From Photobacterium sanguinicancri (lineage in GTDB: Bacteria; Pseudomonadota; Gammaproteobacteria; Enterobacterales; Vibrionaceae): a stretch of 64,000 nt of DNA. A program made the position numbers and the translations under genes. The notes under the pieces were generated by a model. The model did no database searches. It worked only from the letters and a program-made list of their open reading frames with translations, and was not told the origin of the DNA. Shown here piece by piece: positions 8,908 through 17,148 of the stretch (the first letter of the stretch is position 1; each line of letters starts with the position of its first letter). The stretch lies in NCBI RefSeq assembly GCF_024346675.1, contig NZ_AP024850.1, positions 930,001-994,000 on the forward strand, given 5' to 3'.

Positions 8908-9948
8908 ATGAAGCTTTCTACCATAGCTGTTTTTATTGTGACTGTATTTACGACCTTTAGTGTGGCCCATGCGAAAGAGACTACCTTAGAGAGCAGTAAA
9001 CTGTCTGCGAGCTTAATCCTTGATGGTAAAATCGATGCGGCGTGGAATGACGCTAAATCGATATCTCAGAAGCTAACTAAACTTCCTTACAAACCGAATA
9101 ATGGCTATACCGGAATAAAAAGAACAACTGTTGAAATGAAATCGTTATATGACGATGAATACGTTTATTTTCTTGTTACTTATGCCGATCCGACAATGAG
9201 CATTGATAGGTTCCCTTGGGTGAAACAAGACGATGATAGTTGGCAACAGCTATCAAATAAAGACAGCACAGGGCATGACAATACTTATTATGAAGATAAG
9301 TTTGCGGTTTATTGGGATATAAATACGCAAGATTTCGCCCAAAAAGGTTGTAATGCCGCCTGTCACAGAGCTGAGGGCGGTATGAATGCTGGGCGTAAAG
9401 ATAATAACCCTGCACGTAAATACACCAAAGAGGGTGAGTTCATTGATATGTGGCATTGGAAAGGGGTGAGAACTGCCGCGCATAATCAGTTGGATGATCA
9501 ATACGTTGATAGTAATACCGACCCTAAAGAGAATAAAGGGTGGGGGCGTAAAGGGGACAGTAAAATCAGTGGTGGCTATGTTAATAACATTAAAGATGGT
9601 CAGCCCGCATTTGTCTCAGATAACTTAACCAATGAAACGTTGCTAATTCTAGATTCCGAGAAGAAGCCATTTACGGTTGAATACAATAAGACCGATCGCA
9701 TTCCAGGGCTAACAGGCAAGCCATTTGTTGGTTCTCGTGGTGATGTTGAAGTCGCTGCTCGCTGGAATGAAGGTGTATGGGTACTTGAAATGAAGCGGAA
9801 GCTAGTGACCACAGGAGAAAATTCAGAGACTCAAGATGTCCAATTTAATGATCTAACCAAGGTTTATCCATTTGGTATTGCTGTCTTTGATAACTCACAA
9901 ATCAATCATATATATCACCGTGGGGTACTGAATTTTAAGTTTAAATAA
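8908..9948 (+). CDS. Ethylbenzene dehydrogenase-like haem protein with CX3CH motif
   Basis: Periplasmic protein of 346 aa, with signal peptide ending SVAHA near residue 23. The fold family is suggested by the N-terminal pattern DGKIDAAWNDA and by YVYFLVTYAD and EDKFAVYWDI. This is the haem-binding domain of ethylbenzene/dimethyl sulfide dehydrogenase gamma subunits and related cytochromes. It has a single haem motif of the rare form CX3CH (Cys148-Asn-Ala-Ala-Cys152-His153). The ATG at 8908 is preferred to 8887 because AAGGAG (8895-8900) is seven bases away and the signal peptide starts there. It is first in a three-gene cytochrome cluster behind an FNR box. Substrate and partner are unknown. 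Confidence 0.75.
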   Translation: MKLSTIAVFIVTVFTTFSVAHAKETTLESSKLSASLILDGKIDAAWNDAKSISQKLTKLPYKPNNGYTGIKRTTVEMKSLYDDEYVYFLVTYADPTMSIDRFPWVKQDDDSWQQLSNKDSTGHDNTYYEDKFAVYWDINTQDFAQKGCNAACHRAEGGMNAGRKDNNPARKYTKEGEFIDMWHWKGVRTAAHNQLDDQYVDSNTDPKENKGWGRKGDSKISGGYVNNIKDGQPAFVSDNLTNETLLILDSEKKPFTVEYNKTDRIPGLTGKPFVGSRGDVEVAARWNEGVWVLEMKRKLVTTGENSETQDVQFNDLTKVYPFGIAVFDNSQINHIYHRGVLNFKFK

Positions 9949-9969
9949 AGTATCAGGTAGATTAGACAG

Positions 9970-9999
9970 GGCCAATTTATATTGGCCTACCCTCATTTT
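9970..9999 (+). terminator. Weak hairpin between cytochrome genes
   Basis: A 7-bp stem (GGCCAAT 9970-9976 with ATTGGCC 9981-9987) followed by a short T-rich stretch. It could attenuate transcription into the next gene. Without a full T-run it is not a certain terminator. Confidence 0.35.
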
Positions 10000-10006
10000 T
10001 ATATGA

Positions 10007-10594
10007 ATGAGTCTCGCTATGGTTGTCATTTTTGGTCGTTTTTTATTCCAGCTCTTATTATGCCTGTCACTGTTATCACTTTTATTGGGGTCATACCCAG
10101 CTGGATCGATTGATTTAAAAACTAAAGCTTTTTCATCTCAAGCCAGCGATGATGCTCAAATGGCGGTGTTGATAAAAGAGAATAAGCGGTGTATTCGCTG
10201 TCATCACAAGCCGCGTTTAATTAAAAGGATAGAAGCGATTACGTCTGTTGGTGTCCATGCGAGTTCTAATTTTTATAACAATTGTACCGCCTGTCATGGC
10301 CCTAAGGGCGATCACCCTAAAAGATCTGATGCGATAATTTCATATAAGATTCAGGGCGATATGTCCGTTTTCACTCAAAACAAGCAATGTATAGCCTGCC
10401 ATTCACCTGATCATTTGCGAAGTAGTGAGTGGACGCATGATGTACATGCCACCAAGTTGCTCTGCTCAACCTGCCATAGTTTGCATCGTGAATTTGATCC
10501 AATCATAGGGATAGATAAAAAAATCCGAATAGGCTTGTGTCGAACTTGCCATGAAGCGATTCAGCGCGCGTTGAAGCTTAGGTTAAATAATTAG
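10007..10594 (+). CDS. nrfB: NrfB-like pentahaem cytochrome c
   Basis: Periplasmic pentahaem cytochrome of 195 aa (E. coli NrfB has 188). Five CXXCH motifs: CIRCH, CTACH, CIACH, CSTCH, CRTCH. The segment WTHDVHATKLLCSTCHSLH matches E. coli NrfB residues in the same place, so orthology to NrfB-type electron donors is strong. NrfB passes electrons from NrfCD to the nitrite reductase NrfA, but no nrfA, nrfC or nrfD lies nearby, so its partner here may differ. The N-terminal hydrophobic segment (about residues 5-28) serves as signal peptide or anchor. The start is uncertain: ATG at 10003 is out of frame, 10019 is an alternative, and no clear ribosome-binding site is seen. Confidence 0.8.
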   Translation: MSLAMVVIFGRFLFQLLLCLSLLSLLLGSYPAGSIDLKTKAFSSQASDDAQMAVLIKENKRCIRCHHKPRLIKRIEAITSVGVHASSNFYNNCTACHGPKGDHPKRSDAIISYKIQGDMSVFTQNKQCIACHSPDHLRSSEWTHDVHATKLLCSTCHSLHREFDPIIGIDKKIRIGLCRTCHEAIQRALKLRLNN

Positions 10595-10603
10595 GTGACT
10601 GAT

Positions 10604-11032
10604 ATGATCAAGCGTATCGCTTTACTATTCGCAGTTGTGTTGCTTAACGTTGCCTTTGCTGGAGAGCTACCGAACCCAGATGAGGATAATCTTGCGAATT
10701 TTCACCTGTTAGATGAGACCTGTAGCGGCCAATGCCACCAAGAAGAAAAGCCATCAGAGGATCTTGAATTCGAGTTCAATAGTTGTGTCGAGTGCCATGA
10801 TAGTTTATCAAATTTGGATGGGCCTCAGCACAATATTAAACATCAAGAGAGTGAAGGGATGGAGTGCGTAGAATGTCACTTTCCACATGAGGAGTTCGAC
10901 CCCAAAGAGATCTGTACTGATTGCCATGATGAAGGGTGGAAGGCATTAGGCGTCATGCACCGTGAGTATAGAGGCGGCATGAGCAATAACAATTTACCGT
11001 ATTTAGTTGTCCTGACGTTTTCTACGTTTTAA
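10604..11032 (+). CDS. Small tetrahaem cytochrome c with one CX3CH motif
   Basis: Periplasmic tetrahaem cytochrome of 142 aa with signal peptide ending in VAFA near residue 19. The haem pattern resembles the small tetrahaem cytochromes and the flavocytochrome c haem domain of Shewanella: an EDNLANFH start and four motifs in about 75 residues. The first motif is CX3CH (Cys40-Ser-Gly-Gln-Cys44-His45); the other three are normal (CVECH, CVECH, CTDCH). Such proteins shuttle electrons from the membrane quinol oxidase to periplasmic reductases. The ATG at 10604 follows AGGTGA. It begins nine bases after the NrfB-like gene and is probably cotranscribed. Confidence 0.8.
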   Translation: MIKRIALLFAVVLLNVAFAGELPNPDEDNLANFHLLDETCSGQCHQEEKPSEDLEFEFNSCVECHDSLSNLDGPQHNIKHQESEGMECVECHFPHEEFDPKEICTDCHDEGWKALGVMHREYRGGMSNNNLPYLVVLTFSTF

Positions 11033-11140
11033 ATGTCGCATTGATTCTCTTGCACCAGACGACTACCTGCCAGCTCAATGACTGTATGAAATCGCTATTA
11101 AGACGGAGATACAATCATTACTGATGAAGGAATATAGTGG

Positions 11141-11162
11141 GGCCTCTTAAAATTGAGAGGCC
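11141..11162. terminator. Hairpin between convergent cytochrome and GntR genes
   Basis: GGCCTCT (11141-11147) pairs with AGAGGCC (11156-11162). There is no long T-run on either side, so it is a probable but weak bidirectional terminator. Confidence 0.5.
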
Positions 11163-11188
11163 TAATTCAGTGTGTCTGGCGACAGCGA

Positions 11189-11860
11189 TTAGTTTTGATT
11201 ACGATCGTTTTTCTTACTCTGCAGAGAAAGATCAGTGAATGCCGTAATGTTTTGTTTTGATTCTAGCCAAGCACGGTTGGCATCGCCTTCGATGATCGCT
11301 TCAACAATACCAGTATGGCTGATACCACTTTGCGAAAGGTCGTAATCATTATGGGTGAGTTTGATGTAACTTTTTAGTTGATTAGAAATCTGTTCATATA
11401 TTTTTATGAATTTATTGCTCTTACTGATTTCGACAACTTTTCTATGCAATTCAAAGTCTTTTTCACAAACGTCGAAGATATCCAAGGTTTCTGTGCCACA
11501 TAATTCACAGAATTCATTGTAAATACGACTTAACTCATCTTTATCATCTTGGGTCGCTTTTTCTGCTGCCATTACCGCTGCTTGTGACTCAATGGCAACA
11601 CGTAAATTGTACAGTTCCCACAAATCGTCGTCCGACAAAGTGAATACATGCCAGCCAACATAAGGCTTTTGTATCACTAAGCCTTCATGTGAAAGTGAGT
11701 TCAGTGCCATGCGAACAGTACTGCGCGAAAGCTCTAGTTCTTTCGATAGCGTACTCTCAACAATTTTATCGCCCATCACTAGCTGACCCGAAACTATCAT
11801 ATCTCTAATAAATTCAGTGGCTTGCTCTTCTAGGCTCTGTTTGTTGATCTTCATTTTCAT
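11189..11860 (-). CDS. GntR-family regulator, FadR subfamily
   Basis: Transcription factor of 223 aa. Residues about 8-75 form the GntR winged helix (SRSTVRMALNSLSHEGLV). Residues about 85-215 are an all-helical FCD domain, which binds organic acids in this subfamily. It is divergent from the sugar-acid operon at 12008, and a palindrome of the type bound by FadR-like proteins lies in between (11957-11969). It is therefore most likely the local repressor that senses the operon's substrate or an intermediate. Confidence 0.88.
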   Translation of the reverse strand: MKMKINKQSLEEQATEFIRDMIVSGQLVMGDKIVESTLSKELELSRSTVRMALNSLSHEGLVIQKPYVGWHVFTLSDDDLWELYNLRVAIESQAAVMAAEKATQDDKDELSRIYNEFCELCGTETLDIFDVCEKDFELHRKVVEISKSNKFIKIYEQISNQLKSYIKLTHNDYDLSQSGISHTGIVEAIIEGDANRAWLESKQNITAFTDLSLQSKKNDRNQN

Positions 11861-11910
11861 GATTTGTTCTTAGTGCATGCTTTAAGTTATTGAAAAATAT
11901 AACACGAACT

Positions 11911-11926
11911 TGTGATGTTTGTCATA
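11911..11926 (+). promoter_or_regulatory. CRP-like site upstream of the sugar-acid operon
   Basis: TGTGA-TGTTTG-TCATA fits the CRP consensus TGTGA-N6-TCACA with one mismatch. The centre lies about 41 bases before the start predicted from the -10 element TATACT (11947-11952), the spacing of a class II CRP-activated promoter. Assigned by eye. Confidence 0.5.
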
Positions 11927-11956
11927 TTTTGTCATCTGTAGATCTGTATACTGCCG

Positions 11957-11969
11957 ATTGTCGGACAAT
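11957..11969. promoter_or_regulatory. Palindromic GntR-type operator
   Basis: ATTGTCGGACAAT is a perfect palindrome around a central G and contains the GT-N3-AC core typical of FadR-subfamily operators. It overlaps the expected transcription start downstream of TATACT (11947-11952), a position suited to repression by the divergent GntR protein. Confidence 0.6.
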
Positions 11970-12007
11970 AGACGATTAACTGTTAACGATAGACAGAGAA
12001 TATAATA

Positions 12008-12337
12008 ATGAAAGCAATAAAACTTTCTTCTACAGACAACGTAGCCACGCTATTGGGTAGTGTAGAAAAGCATGAATTAGTTGAAATTATTTCCGCTAAC
12101 AATGAAGTGATTGCACAAGTTAATGCCCTACAAAAAATCACATTCGGTAATAAGATTGCGCTTGGCGATATCCCGCTGGGTGAGCACATTTTGAAATGTG
12201 GCCATTCAATTGGTAAATCGATTGTTGAAATCCCGCTAGGTCAACTTGTTCATGTTCAAAACGTTCGTAGCGAACGTTTAGACATTCCAGACGCAATAAT
12301 CGAAGAAATCATCAAGCAAATGGGGATCGAGCAATAA
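12008..12337 (+). CDS. UxaA-family dehydratase, small SAF-domain subunit
   Basis: 109-aa protein with a SAF domain, the small N-terminal domain of altronate/galactarate dehydratases, here encoded as a separate chain. Family members dehydrate alpha-hydroxy acids; the two-subunit form is also known from sulfolactate sulfo-lyase (SuyA/SuyB). Its stop overlaps the start of the large-subunit gene (TAATG), so the two chains are translationally coupled and expected to form one enzyme. Confidence 0.85.
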   Translation: MKAIKLSSTDNVATLLGSVEKHELVEIISANNEVIAQVNALQKITFGNKIALGDIPLGEHILKCGHSIGKSIVEIPLGQLVHVQNVRSERLDIPDAIIEEIIKQMGIEQ

Positions 12338-13512
12338 TGAGCGCGACATTTAAAGGCTACCCACGTCCAAACGGTACATTTGGTATTCGCAATAATGTAA
12401 TGATCGTTGCGATTGATGAATGTTGTGAAGGTATTGCACGCAATATCAGCAAAGAAATTGATGATTCAGTTGTTGTTACTAACCATTACACCTGTATGTA
12501 TGGTGGCAACGAAGAAATGATCGATACCATCATTCACACGGCAACTAACCCAAACATTGCTGGTGTGCTGGTTATCGCGATGGGTTGTGGCTCTATCGAT
12601 CCTGAAATGGTGGCAGGGCCTGTTCGTCAACAAGGCTTCCCCGTTCATACCCTGACGGTTATTAAGAACAAGGGCACTGTCGAAACAATTAAAGACGGTA
12701 TCGAACTTGCGAAAGAACTAAAAGCATACGCAGACAGTGTCGAGCGTGTAGATACACCTGTTTCCGCGCTACGTATCGGTATTAAGTGTGGTGGTTCTGA
12801 CACCTCTAGCGGCCTAGCTTCTAATCCTTCAGTAGGCGCGGCATCAGACAAGCTTGTAGATATGGGCGCGATCACCATGGCGGGTGAGTTACTTGAACTG
12901 CTGGGTTGTGAAGAGATCCTAAAAGCGCGTTCAGTTACCCCTGAAGTGGGCGAGAAGATTGAGCGCTTGATCGCTGAAGACCTAAAACGCTGGCATGTTA
13001 TCGAAGGCACTGAAACAATGTCTATCGGCAACAGTGTGGGTGGCCTTACAACCATCGATGAAAAATCACAGGGTGCAATGCACAAAACAGGTACTCGTCC
13101 TATTCAAGACTGCCTGCGCATTAACCATATTCACCGTGAAAAACCAACCGTTCCAGGTTTCTACCTAACAGAAACAACCATGTTGTGTGGTGGTGCTGCA
13201 ATGCACTTCGCATCACTTGGCTGTCAGTTAATTCTGTGGACAGCAGGCGCTGCGGGTTTCAATAACTCGATTGTTCCGGTTATTCGTGTGTCAGGTAATA
13301 CGTCTCTTATCACTGCAGATATGGACATTAATGCTTGTGGAATCATGGATGCAACAGACACGATTGATAACGTATCAAACCAGATCATCGACAAAGTGTT
13401 CGCGGTAGCAAGCGGTGCACCAACCAACTTGGAAGGTGTTGGTTTTGCTTATGCTTCGCTATATCAAAAAGACCAGCGATTAGAGCATGTCATCGGTATT
13501 TGCCCTCAATAA
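12337..13512 (+). CDS. UxaA-family dehydratase, large subunit
   Basis: Large catalytic subunit of 391 aa, corresponding to the C-terminal part of altronate dehydratase UxaA or galactarate dehydratase GarD. Visible family blocks are the N-terminal GYPRPNGTFGIRNNV, HYTCMYGG with a metal-ligand Cys, GIKCGGSD near residue 150 and TETTMLCGGAAMHFASLG near 285. The reaction is expected to be removal of water (or sulfite) from an alpha-hydroxy acid, giving a 2-keto acid. The substrate cannot be read from sequence. The neighbouring permease and enolase-superfamily enzyme suggest an aldonate or aldarate. Confidence 0.88.
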   Translation: MSATFKGYPRPNGTFGIRNNVMIVAIDECCEGIARNISKEIDDSVVVTNHYTCMYGGNEEMIDTIIHTATNPNIAGVLVIAMGCGSIDPEMVAGPVRQQGFPVHTLTVIKNKGTVETIKDGIELAKELKAYADSVERVDTPVSALRIGIKCGGSDTSSGLASNPSVGAASDKLVDMGAITMAGELLELLGCEEILKARSVTPEVGEKIERLIAEDLKRWHVIEGTETMSIGNSVGGLTTIDEKSQGAMHKTGTRPIQDCLRINHIHREKPTVPGFYLTETTMLCGGAAMHFASLGCQLILWTAGAAGFNNSIVPVIRVSGNTSLITADMDINACGIMDATDTIDNVSNQIIDKVFAVASGAPTNLEGVGFAYASLYQKDQRLEHVIGICPQ

Positions 13513-13567
13513 TCATTGTTGCCTTTAAAAAGGGTCTTCTGAGCCCCTTTAATTGAGAATAAAAAAA

Positions 13568-14524
13568 ATGAGTAAACCTATTCCTAATAAATCACTTGGG
13601 TTAAGCCTTGCGCTTGTGTGTGCTGCTTTATGGGGTGCTTCGTTCCCGCTAGGTGGTGTTCTTGCAGGTAAACTTGATCCTGTTGTTTTAGCTATCGCAC
13701 GTTACGCGATTGCAACATTAGGTTTTGTTGTTCTGTTTGCTTTTTCTAAAAAGCACACGCTGAAGAAAATCCAAAACAAGAAAGATGCAATCTTGCTAAT
13801 GAGTGCGGGTATTTCAGCACAAGCGATATTCTTTTACTTTACGATTCTTGCTTACGAATTCACCTCATCAGGTGAAATCGGCGTTATCAATGGTATGGCC
13901 CCGTTCCTAACCATGCTAGCGGTATTTGTTATCGATAAAATTAAGCCGTCGGCGCCAAAAGTCTTTGCCGTTGTTTTGTCTCTAGTGGGGGCGGCAGTTA
14001 TTGCTTATGACCCATCGAATAAGATCCAAGGTATTAACCTAGGTCACTTATTCGCACTGTGTGGTGTACTGGGTTTTGTTACTTACAACTACATCTTAGG
14101 CAAATTCGGTTCAGACCTAAACTCTCGTTACGACACCTTCTCTAGCTGCTTCTACCAATTCGCAGCTGCAACAGGTGCGCTACTTATCGTTGGTTTAGTA
14201 ACGGGTGCTGATTTTAGCTCGGCAGTGGTACTGGTGGAGAATGGTAAATACATCGCAACTATCTTGTCGCTAGGTCTTCTATGTTCTGGTATTGCATACG
14301 CGGTATGGGAAGTGGCAACACTGAAAACGCAAGATGCAGTTATCACCACAATGGCACTGAACGTCCTACCATTATTTGCGATGATCGTTGCTTACTTCCT
14401 ACTAGGTGAAGTGATGACAATGCAAAAACTGGCTGGTGTGGTAACAGTAGTTGTCGCGCTTTGTATCTACACAGTTGGTGACAAATTCAAGAAAACCCCT
14501 GTTGTTCAAGAAGCTGCAGCTTAA
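13568..14524 (+). CDS. EamA/DMT-family permease
   Basis: Inner-membrane transporter of 318 aa with ten predicted helices in two EamA repeats; the first begins LALVCAALWGASFPLGG. The likely task is uptake of the acid used by the flanking enzymes, or export of a product. The ATG at 13568 is chosen over an upstream TTG at 13553 because the protein then begins MSKPIPNKS. It lies between the dehydratase genes and the enolase-family gene, in the same direction. Confidence 0.88.
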   Translation: MSKPIPNKSLGLSLALVCAALWGASFPLGGVLAGKLDPVVLAIARYAIATLGFVVLFAFSKKHTLKKIQNKKDAILLMSAGISAQAIFFYFTILAYEFTSSGEIGVINGMAPFLTMLAVFVIDKIKPSAPKVFAVVLSLVGAAVIAYDPSNKIQGINLGHLFALCGVLGFVTYNYILGKFGSDLNSRYDTFSSCFYQFAAATGALLIVGLVTGADFSSAVVLVENGKYIATILSLGLLCSGIAYAVWEVATLKTQDAVITTMALNVLPLFAMIVAYFLLGEVMTMQKLAGVVTVVVALCIYTVGDKFKKTPVVQEAAA

Positions 14525-14640
14525 TTAGAACACGCTACTAACTCGCTGTTAGTCCCTATGCTGGCAGCGAATTTCAAGCTGAGTCTAATTGCTCCACGAT
14601 TGGACTAAGTACTGAATATATTTAATATCAGAGAAACAAA

Positions 14641-15783
14641 ATGCAATTTAACGAATTGAAAATCACTGAAGTAGAAGTTATTCACCTGCGTGTTCCTGCT
14701 CTTGATGAAGCTTGTGAATGGGGTGAGGATGGTGTTCTTATCCGCGTACACACAAACGCAGGTATCACAGGGGTGGGCGAGTCTGATAGCTCACCTATGA
14801 TGATTCAAGCTTGCATTAAAGCTACTCAAAGCCACGGTTCTTCTCAAGGTATTGAACGTCTTCTTGTTGGTGAAAACCCGCTAGAAATCGAACGCCTATA
14901 CACTAAGATGTACAACGGCACTCATTATGCTGGCCGTCGCTCAACCATGATCCACGCTATCTCTGCTATTGATATGGCGCTATGGGACATCGCGGGTAAA
15001 TTCTACAAAGTGCCTGTATGGCAGCTTCTAGGTGGTAAATTCCGTGAAAAGATCCGTGCATACGGCACGTTTATTCCTTCGGCAATTAAAGAAGAAAACA
15101 TTGCTCGCACAGCTGAATTGCTAGCTCAAGGCTTTACTTCACTGAAGTTTGGTGGCGGTCCGTTAGGTAAAAATGCAGAGACTGATTACGAGATCATCAA
15201 GACCGTTTGTGAAACCGCTCGCGGCATCAACAAAGACGTCGAAATTGCAATCGACCTAGCAAGTGCATGGCGTACAGCTGGCCACACTATTGAAATGGCT
15301 AAGAAGCTTGAAGAATTTAACCTGCTATGGATTGAAGAGCCGATTACTGATGATGTTCTTGCGGGTTACCGTAAGATTTCTCAATCGACGTCACAAAAGC
15401 TGGCTGGTGGTGAAACCTTGACTACTCGTTACGAGTTTGCGAACTTCATTGAAAAGTCGGGCGCTGATTTCGTACAACCTGACGTGACGCGTTGTGGTGG
15501 TATTAGTGAGATGGTTAAGATCTACGACATGGCGCACATGGCAGGGATGAAGCTAGTTCCTCACGGTTTCTCAACCGGTATCTTAATTGCAGCCACTGTG
15601 CACTTCCTCGCTTCTCGTGAGCATGGTGACTTGATTGAATACTCGCAGAGTACAAGTCCACTGTTTACGTCACTGGTTAAAAACCAAATTGCTTTTAAAG
15701 ATGGTTATGTTGCAGTGCCAAACACCATAGGCTTGGGTGTTGAACTTGATGAAGAAATTATTGCTAAATACCGTGTAGAATAA
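14641..15783 (+). CDS. Enolase-superfamily enzyme of the mandelate racemase subgroup
   Basis: Cytoplasmic Mg-dependent enzyme of 380 aa. The capping domain (about 1-130) and TIM barrel are complete. Metal ligands appear as Asp205, Glu232 (in IEEP) and Glu258 (in GGET). The His-Asp dyad is His308 (VPHG) with Asp281 (QPDV), and Glu333 follows. On the other face the usual KxK motif reads S-L-K (Ser167, Lys169), so only one Lys is kept. Members abstract the alpha proton of an acid sugar and then racemise or dehydrate it. Together with the UxaA-type enzyme it probably forms a sugar-acid pathway, but the substrate is unknown. Ends before a strong terminator. Confidence 0.88.
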   Translation: MQFNELKITEVEVIHLRVPALDEACEWGEDGVLIRVHTNAGITGVGESDSSPMMIQACIKATQSHGSSQGIERLLVGENPLEIERLYTKMYNGTHYAGRRSTMIHAISAIDMALWDIAGKFYKVPVWQLLGGKFREKIRAYGTFIPSAIKEENIARTAELLAQGFTSLKFGGGPLGKNAETDYEIIKTVCETARGINKDVEIAIDLASAWRTAGHTIEMAKKLEEFNLLWIEEPITDDVLAGYRKISQSTSQKLAGGETLTTRYEFANFIEKSGADFVQPDVTRCGGISEMVKIYDMAHMAGMKLVPHGFSTGILIAATVHFLASREHGDLIEYSQSTSPLFTSLVKNQIAFKDGYVAVPNTIGLGVELDEEIIAKYRVE

Positions 15784-16190
15784 CTCAAACGGTAGAAATT
15801 AAGTGAGGTGGGCTGCTACTCACCTAATTAACGCTTTACCACGTCCTCACTAGGAAATGACCAATAAGTCATTAATTGAATATTAATGACAGCTAAATGT
15901 CTGGTTATTTTTGTCTAGTCTAAAATTGAAGAGCTTAGATGCGAAAGTATTTAGGCTCTTTTTTTTGTGTGATAATTCACATCGTTATTTTGTTTTATTT
16001 GCATATATCCCCACTTGATCATCCTTTTGTTCGTAGTGTTATCCAATCGTGTTTTTCGTGTCACAATTATCATTTGAATGCTGTTTTTTTGTCGGCTTAT
16101 ATATTATGGTGGCGAAAATTCGCTAGTGAAAAATGCACTAGTCAGTGATATTTACTGCTCAGTGTTGTCCGCATAATAGGTCTGTAATAA
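15784..16190. other. AT-rich spacer after the sugar-acid operon
   Basis: 407 bases. It contains the operon terminator (15929-15966) and then AT-rich sequence leading to the TetR gene. A short open frame here starts inside the terminator and is not credible. Confidence 0.6.
15929..15966 (+). terminator. Rho-independent terminator of the sugar-acid operon
   Basis: AAGAGC (15929-15934) pairs with GCTCTT (15955-15960), extended inward by about six more pairs including wobbles, and is followed by a T-run to 15966. Confidence 0.85.
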
Positions 16191-16757
16191 ATGTTGTCTG
16201 AAGCTAAAACAAGAAAAAAAATACTTTCAAATGCAACAGATCTCTTTGCTCATAATCCATATGGAAAAGTGACAATTAGAAAAATTGCACAAAGTGCTAA
16301 TGTTAGCCCTAGTTTGATTATTTATTATTTCATATCGAAAGAAAATTTATACTGTCAGATTTTCGAAGAGTTTTTTCCTGAGCTTGAAAATATGATTAAA
16401 AAACTAAAAAAAGAACCAAAACTAACATTGTCACTGATTGTGAATAGTTATATTGAAGTTTGGCGGATTAATTCACTTATTCCTATCATTATTCATCGTG
16501 AACTACTGTCATTAGATAATACGGAAGCGAAGAATCGGCTTGCCAATAAACTATTGATACCTCATAAGAAAAAGCTAATGTCCTTGTTGAGCAGTATTAC
16601 GGAATGTAGCCCATATAATGAAGGGTATTATTATATGCTTGTGATATCTCTATCTACATATCCATTTATTTCAGATCATATAAGTAATGAGCAAAACACC
16701 GATATGTCTTTTTTGCAAAATGTCTATGAAAGTGTATTGCCTCAAGCTGTTTGCTAA
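16191..16757 (+). CDS. TetR-family regulator
   Basis: 188-aa regulator. Residues 1-60 are a typical TetR helix-turn-helix domain (RKKILSNATDLF, then VTIRKIAQSANVSPSLIIYYF). The C-terminal ligand domain is not assignable. The gene is markedly richer in A and T than its neighbours, with many AAA, ATA and TTA codons, which may indicate recent acquisition. It stands alone between the sugar-acid operon and the chemoreceptor gene, so its target is unclear. Confidence 0.8.
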   Translation: MLSEAKTRKKILSNATDLFAHNPYGKVTIRKIAQSANVSPSLIIYYFISKENLYCQIFEEFFPELENMIKKLKKEPKLTLSLIVNSYIEVWRINSLIPIIIHRELLSLDNTEAKNRLANKLLIPHKKKLMSLLSSITECSPYNEGYYYMLVISLSTYPFISDHISNEQNTDMSFLQNVYESVLPQAVC

Positions 16758-17148
16758 TTTTTATTGCCATAGGTTTATATTAATTTATCTTTTTTGATGA
16801 AGTGGCACTTTCGGGCTCTGCTAGTAAATCCTTGATCTTGAACACTTTATTTTCGTAGCTAATGCACTTGATTAAAGTGCTCATCCTTATATACACGCGC
16901 GATGGTGAGGTAAAGCGTATTCCTGTACAAATGGGCTGGTTTGTTTAATGGTTTGAGTTAATAAAACTATACTATTTAAATATAATCATACTTTATGACA
17001 CTGGTGAGTATCATCACGTGACTATCCGTACTCGTCCTTAGTTACGGCGTATTTAGTTAGAAGCTATAACATTTTAACGACACTGCTTTGACTTTTTTAT
17101 TTCTTTCATGGCGCTTATCAAGCGAACCATTAAGCACAAGAATATATT
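16758..17148. other. Intergenic region upstream of the chemoreceptor gene
   Basis: 391 bases with no supported gene. A possible promoter reading toward the chemoreceptor is TTGAGT (16953-16958), 17 bases, TTAAAT (16976-16981). Nothing else recognised. Confidence 0.4.

Noticed and set aside
10545..11032. Possible frameshift or truncation at the end of the tetrahaem cytochrome
   Set aside because: All four motifs are present and the length fits small tetrahaem cytochromes; the odd hydrophobic C-terminal tail alone does not prove a broken gene.
15939..16148. 69-codon open frame containing a CFSCH haem-like motif
   Set aside because: It starts inside the stem of the terminator at 15929-15966, has no ribosome-binding site, and the single motif with no signal peptide is likely chance in T-rich sequence.
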